This document shows positions 61,934 to 64,000 of a DNA stretch of 64,000 nucleotides, in pieces (position 1 is the first letter of the stretch; each line of letters opens with the position of its first letter). Position numbers and translations under genes: made by a program. The notes beneath the pieces were generated by a model. The model worked only from the letters and a program-made list of their open reading frames with translations, did not search any database and was not told the DNA's origin. Origin of the DNA: Marinimicrobium agarilyticum DSM 16975 (GTDB taxonomy: Bacteria; Pseudomonadota; Gammaproteobacteria; Pseudomonadales; Cellvibrionaceae); contig NZ_KE384008.1 of NCBI RefSeq assembly GCF_000423345.1, positions 128,857 to 192,856 on the forward strand. Direction: 5' to 3'.

Positions 61934-61970
61934 GTAGGGTGGGTAAGAAGCGAAGCGCCGCCACCCACCA
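61934..61970. repeat. GGTGGGT/ACCCACC hairpin repeat
   Basis: GGTGGGT (61938-61944) and ACCCACC (61963-61969) flank AAGAAGCGAAGCGCCGCC. This resembles a dispersed intergenic hairpin (GTAGGGTGGG...) frequent in gammaproteobacterial genomes. It lies in the core between copies C and D. Confidence 0.65.
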
Positions 61971-62081
61971 ATGGGATGGGTATTGCCACTCCCCACAACC
62001 GCTTATCGTGGTGCAGATTGCACGAAAAAAGTTGCGCAGGTAGCGGGGTTGGTAATGCGGTTAGGAATCTAATGGCACTGA

Positions 62082-62230
62082 GGCGTCAGGGAGGGCATAC
62101 CGTTCGGAGACTCTCTGACGCCTACATGGATGTAGGTGCTAGAGCGACGCAGGAGCCAAAGCCGGGGCATGGATGCCGATGAGAAGCCCCCATGGATGGG
62201 TTCACGGCGGGTCTCGCAGGGATATGCACA
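62082..62230 (-). repeat. Inverted-repeat element, long form, one arm decayed (copy D)
   Basis: The left arm (62082-62111) directly follows TGGCACTGA (62073-62081), and the inner 99 bp matches copy B closely. The right arm starts with GTCTC at 62211 but then departs; about 13 of the first 20 positions still fit the complement of the left arm. Copies C and D face each other across 159 bp, as A and B do across 57 bp. Confidence 0.85.
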
Positions 62231-62268
62231 CCCGCAGCGCTACTATGCGAAGTAACTGATGTTTGGGG

Positions 62269-62850
62269 TTAGCGCTTACGAGGTGATGCCTTAAAAGGTG
62301 CTTTGGGAAGATGCAGCCGCTCCACCCGATACTCACCGGGTTGTAGCTGATCGAGACCCCAGGTCCCGATTCGTGCTCGCACCAGACGTAGAGTAGGGTG
62401 ATCCACCGCCGCCGTCATGCGTCGTACCTGACGGTTGCGGCCCTCGGTGATCGTCAGCTCCAGCCACGTGGTCGGCACCGACTTGCGCGCCCGAACCGGC
62501 GGATGACGAGGCCAGAGCGACGGCTCGGAGATCACCTTCACCTTGGCGGGGCGAGTAGGACCGTCATTCAGCCTGACGCCTTGACGCAACGCCTGAAGAG
62601 CGGACTTGTCAGGCTCGCCTTCTACCTGCACCCAATACGTTTTGGGCAGCTTGTGGAGTGGGTGAGCAATCTGATGCTGAACCTGGCCGTCATTTGTCAG
62701 CAACAGCAGGCCTTCGGAGTCTCGGTCCAGACGGCCGGCGGGGTACACACCCGGGCGGTCGATATAACGCGCCAGAGTCTCGCGGCCCTCGGCGTCAGTG
62801 AACTGGGAGAGTACCCCAAATGGCTTATTGAACAACAGCAGACTTGCCAC
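62269..62850 (-). CDS. rluE: 23S rRNA pseudouridine(2457) synthase RluE-like
   Basis: A 193-aa pseudouridine synthase of the RsuA/RluE group without an S4 domain. The catalytic Asp42 lies in PAGRLDRDSEGLLLLTNDG, and NRQVRRMTAAVDHPTLRLVR closes the fold. The start is GTG 62850 with GAGG upstream. The C-terminus is basic (KAPFKASPRKR). It is divergent from icd across 98 bp. Confidence 0.94.
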   Translation of the reverse strand: MASLLLFNKPFGVLSQFTDAEGRETLARYIDRPGVYPAGRLDRDSEGLLLLTNDGQVQHQIAHPLHKLPKTYWVQVEGEPDKSALQALRQGVRLNDGPTRPAKVKVISEPSLWPRHPPVRARKSVPTTWLELTITEGRNRQVRRMTAAVDHPTLRLVRARIGTWGLDQLQPGEYRVERLHLPKAPFKASPRKR

Positions 62851-62948
62851 AGATCAACCTCGATTCATGCCCGGTGTGGCCATTACTGGTATAATGCGCC
62901 CGATCAGAAACCGGCACACCCCCTGACTAGATGGAGTGACAGCTTATC

Positions 62949-64000
<1,052 letters not shown>

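Larger units (their letters stand above)
61712..62268. other. Intergenic region between convergent sucD and rluE
   Basis: This 557-bp gap holds the sucD terminator, two inverted-repeat elements (copies C and D) and a separate 32-bp hairpin repeat between them. No gene is seen; short open frames over the elements repeat those at 15.8-16.1 kb and are artefacts. Confidence 0.8.

Overview
The window is a chromosomal segment of a marine, polysaccharide-degrading gammaproteobacterium. The gene order nlpD-rpoS-fdxA-mutS-pncC-recA-recX, the gltA/sdhCDAB/sucAB-lpdA/sucCD cluster, a monomeric isocitrate dehydrogenase, a GH95 glycosidase beside a TonB-dependent receptor, and acidic protein linkers all suit the Cellvibrionaceae/Marinimicrobium/Microbulbifer group. 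That placement is inference from gene content, since no rRNA gene is present.

Layout. 1-1045 is the distal part of a type I-F-like CRISPR array whose leader and cas genes must lie to the left; its last seven repeats are decayed. 1.2-6.6 kb is an AT-richer accessory stretch: an XRE regulator divergent from a small unknown gene, a 404-aa toxin-like protein followed by two tandem 310-aa paralogues, and a MarR/alpha-beta-hydrolase operon. 6.7-10.4 kb holds a TldD/TldE-like pair, a NIPSNAP protein and a glyoxalase-fold protein. 10.5-13.1 kb is a second accessory patch: a decayed glycerophosphodiester phosphodiesterase gene that ordinary ORF calling breaks up, a two-gene unit encoding a membrane-anchored metzincin-like protease and a small membrane protein, and 740 bp with no recognisable gene.

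13.1-38.6 kb is housekeeping: greB and an S9 peptidase; tilS; pyrG-kdsA-eno-ftsB-ispD-ispF; a YheT-type hydrolase, truD, pcm, a DUF368 lipid-carrier transporter, nlpD, rpoS, fdxA, mutS, pncC, SOS-regulated recA, a lipoprotein, recX, a lytic transglycosylase, proS, a HIT protein and a lysine-tailed HU protein. surE, usually between truD and pcm, is absent from that position. 38.7-45.8 kb holds a PLD-like unknown, a GH95/TonB-receptor pair and xthA. 45.9-61.7 kb holds prc, gltA and the TCA-cycle operons, which together supply citrate synthase, succinate dehydrogenase, 2-oxoglutarate dehydrogenase and succinyl-CoA synthetase. rluE and the start of icd close the window.

The least explained structure is a family of inverted-repeat elements at 15.8-16.1 kb and 61.8-62.2 kb. 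In three of the four copies a conserved central segment is flanked by 29-30 bp arms that differ between copies yet are perfectly or almost perfectly complementary within a copy. At both loci a short and a long form face each other across conserved TCAGTGCCA ends.
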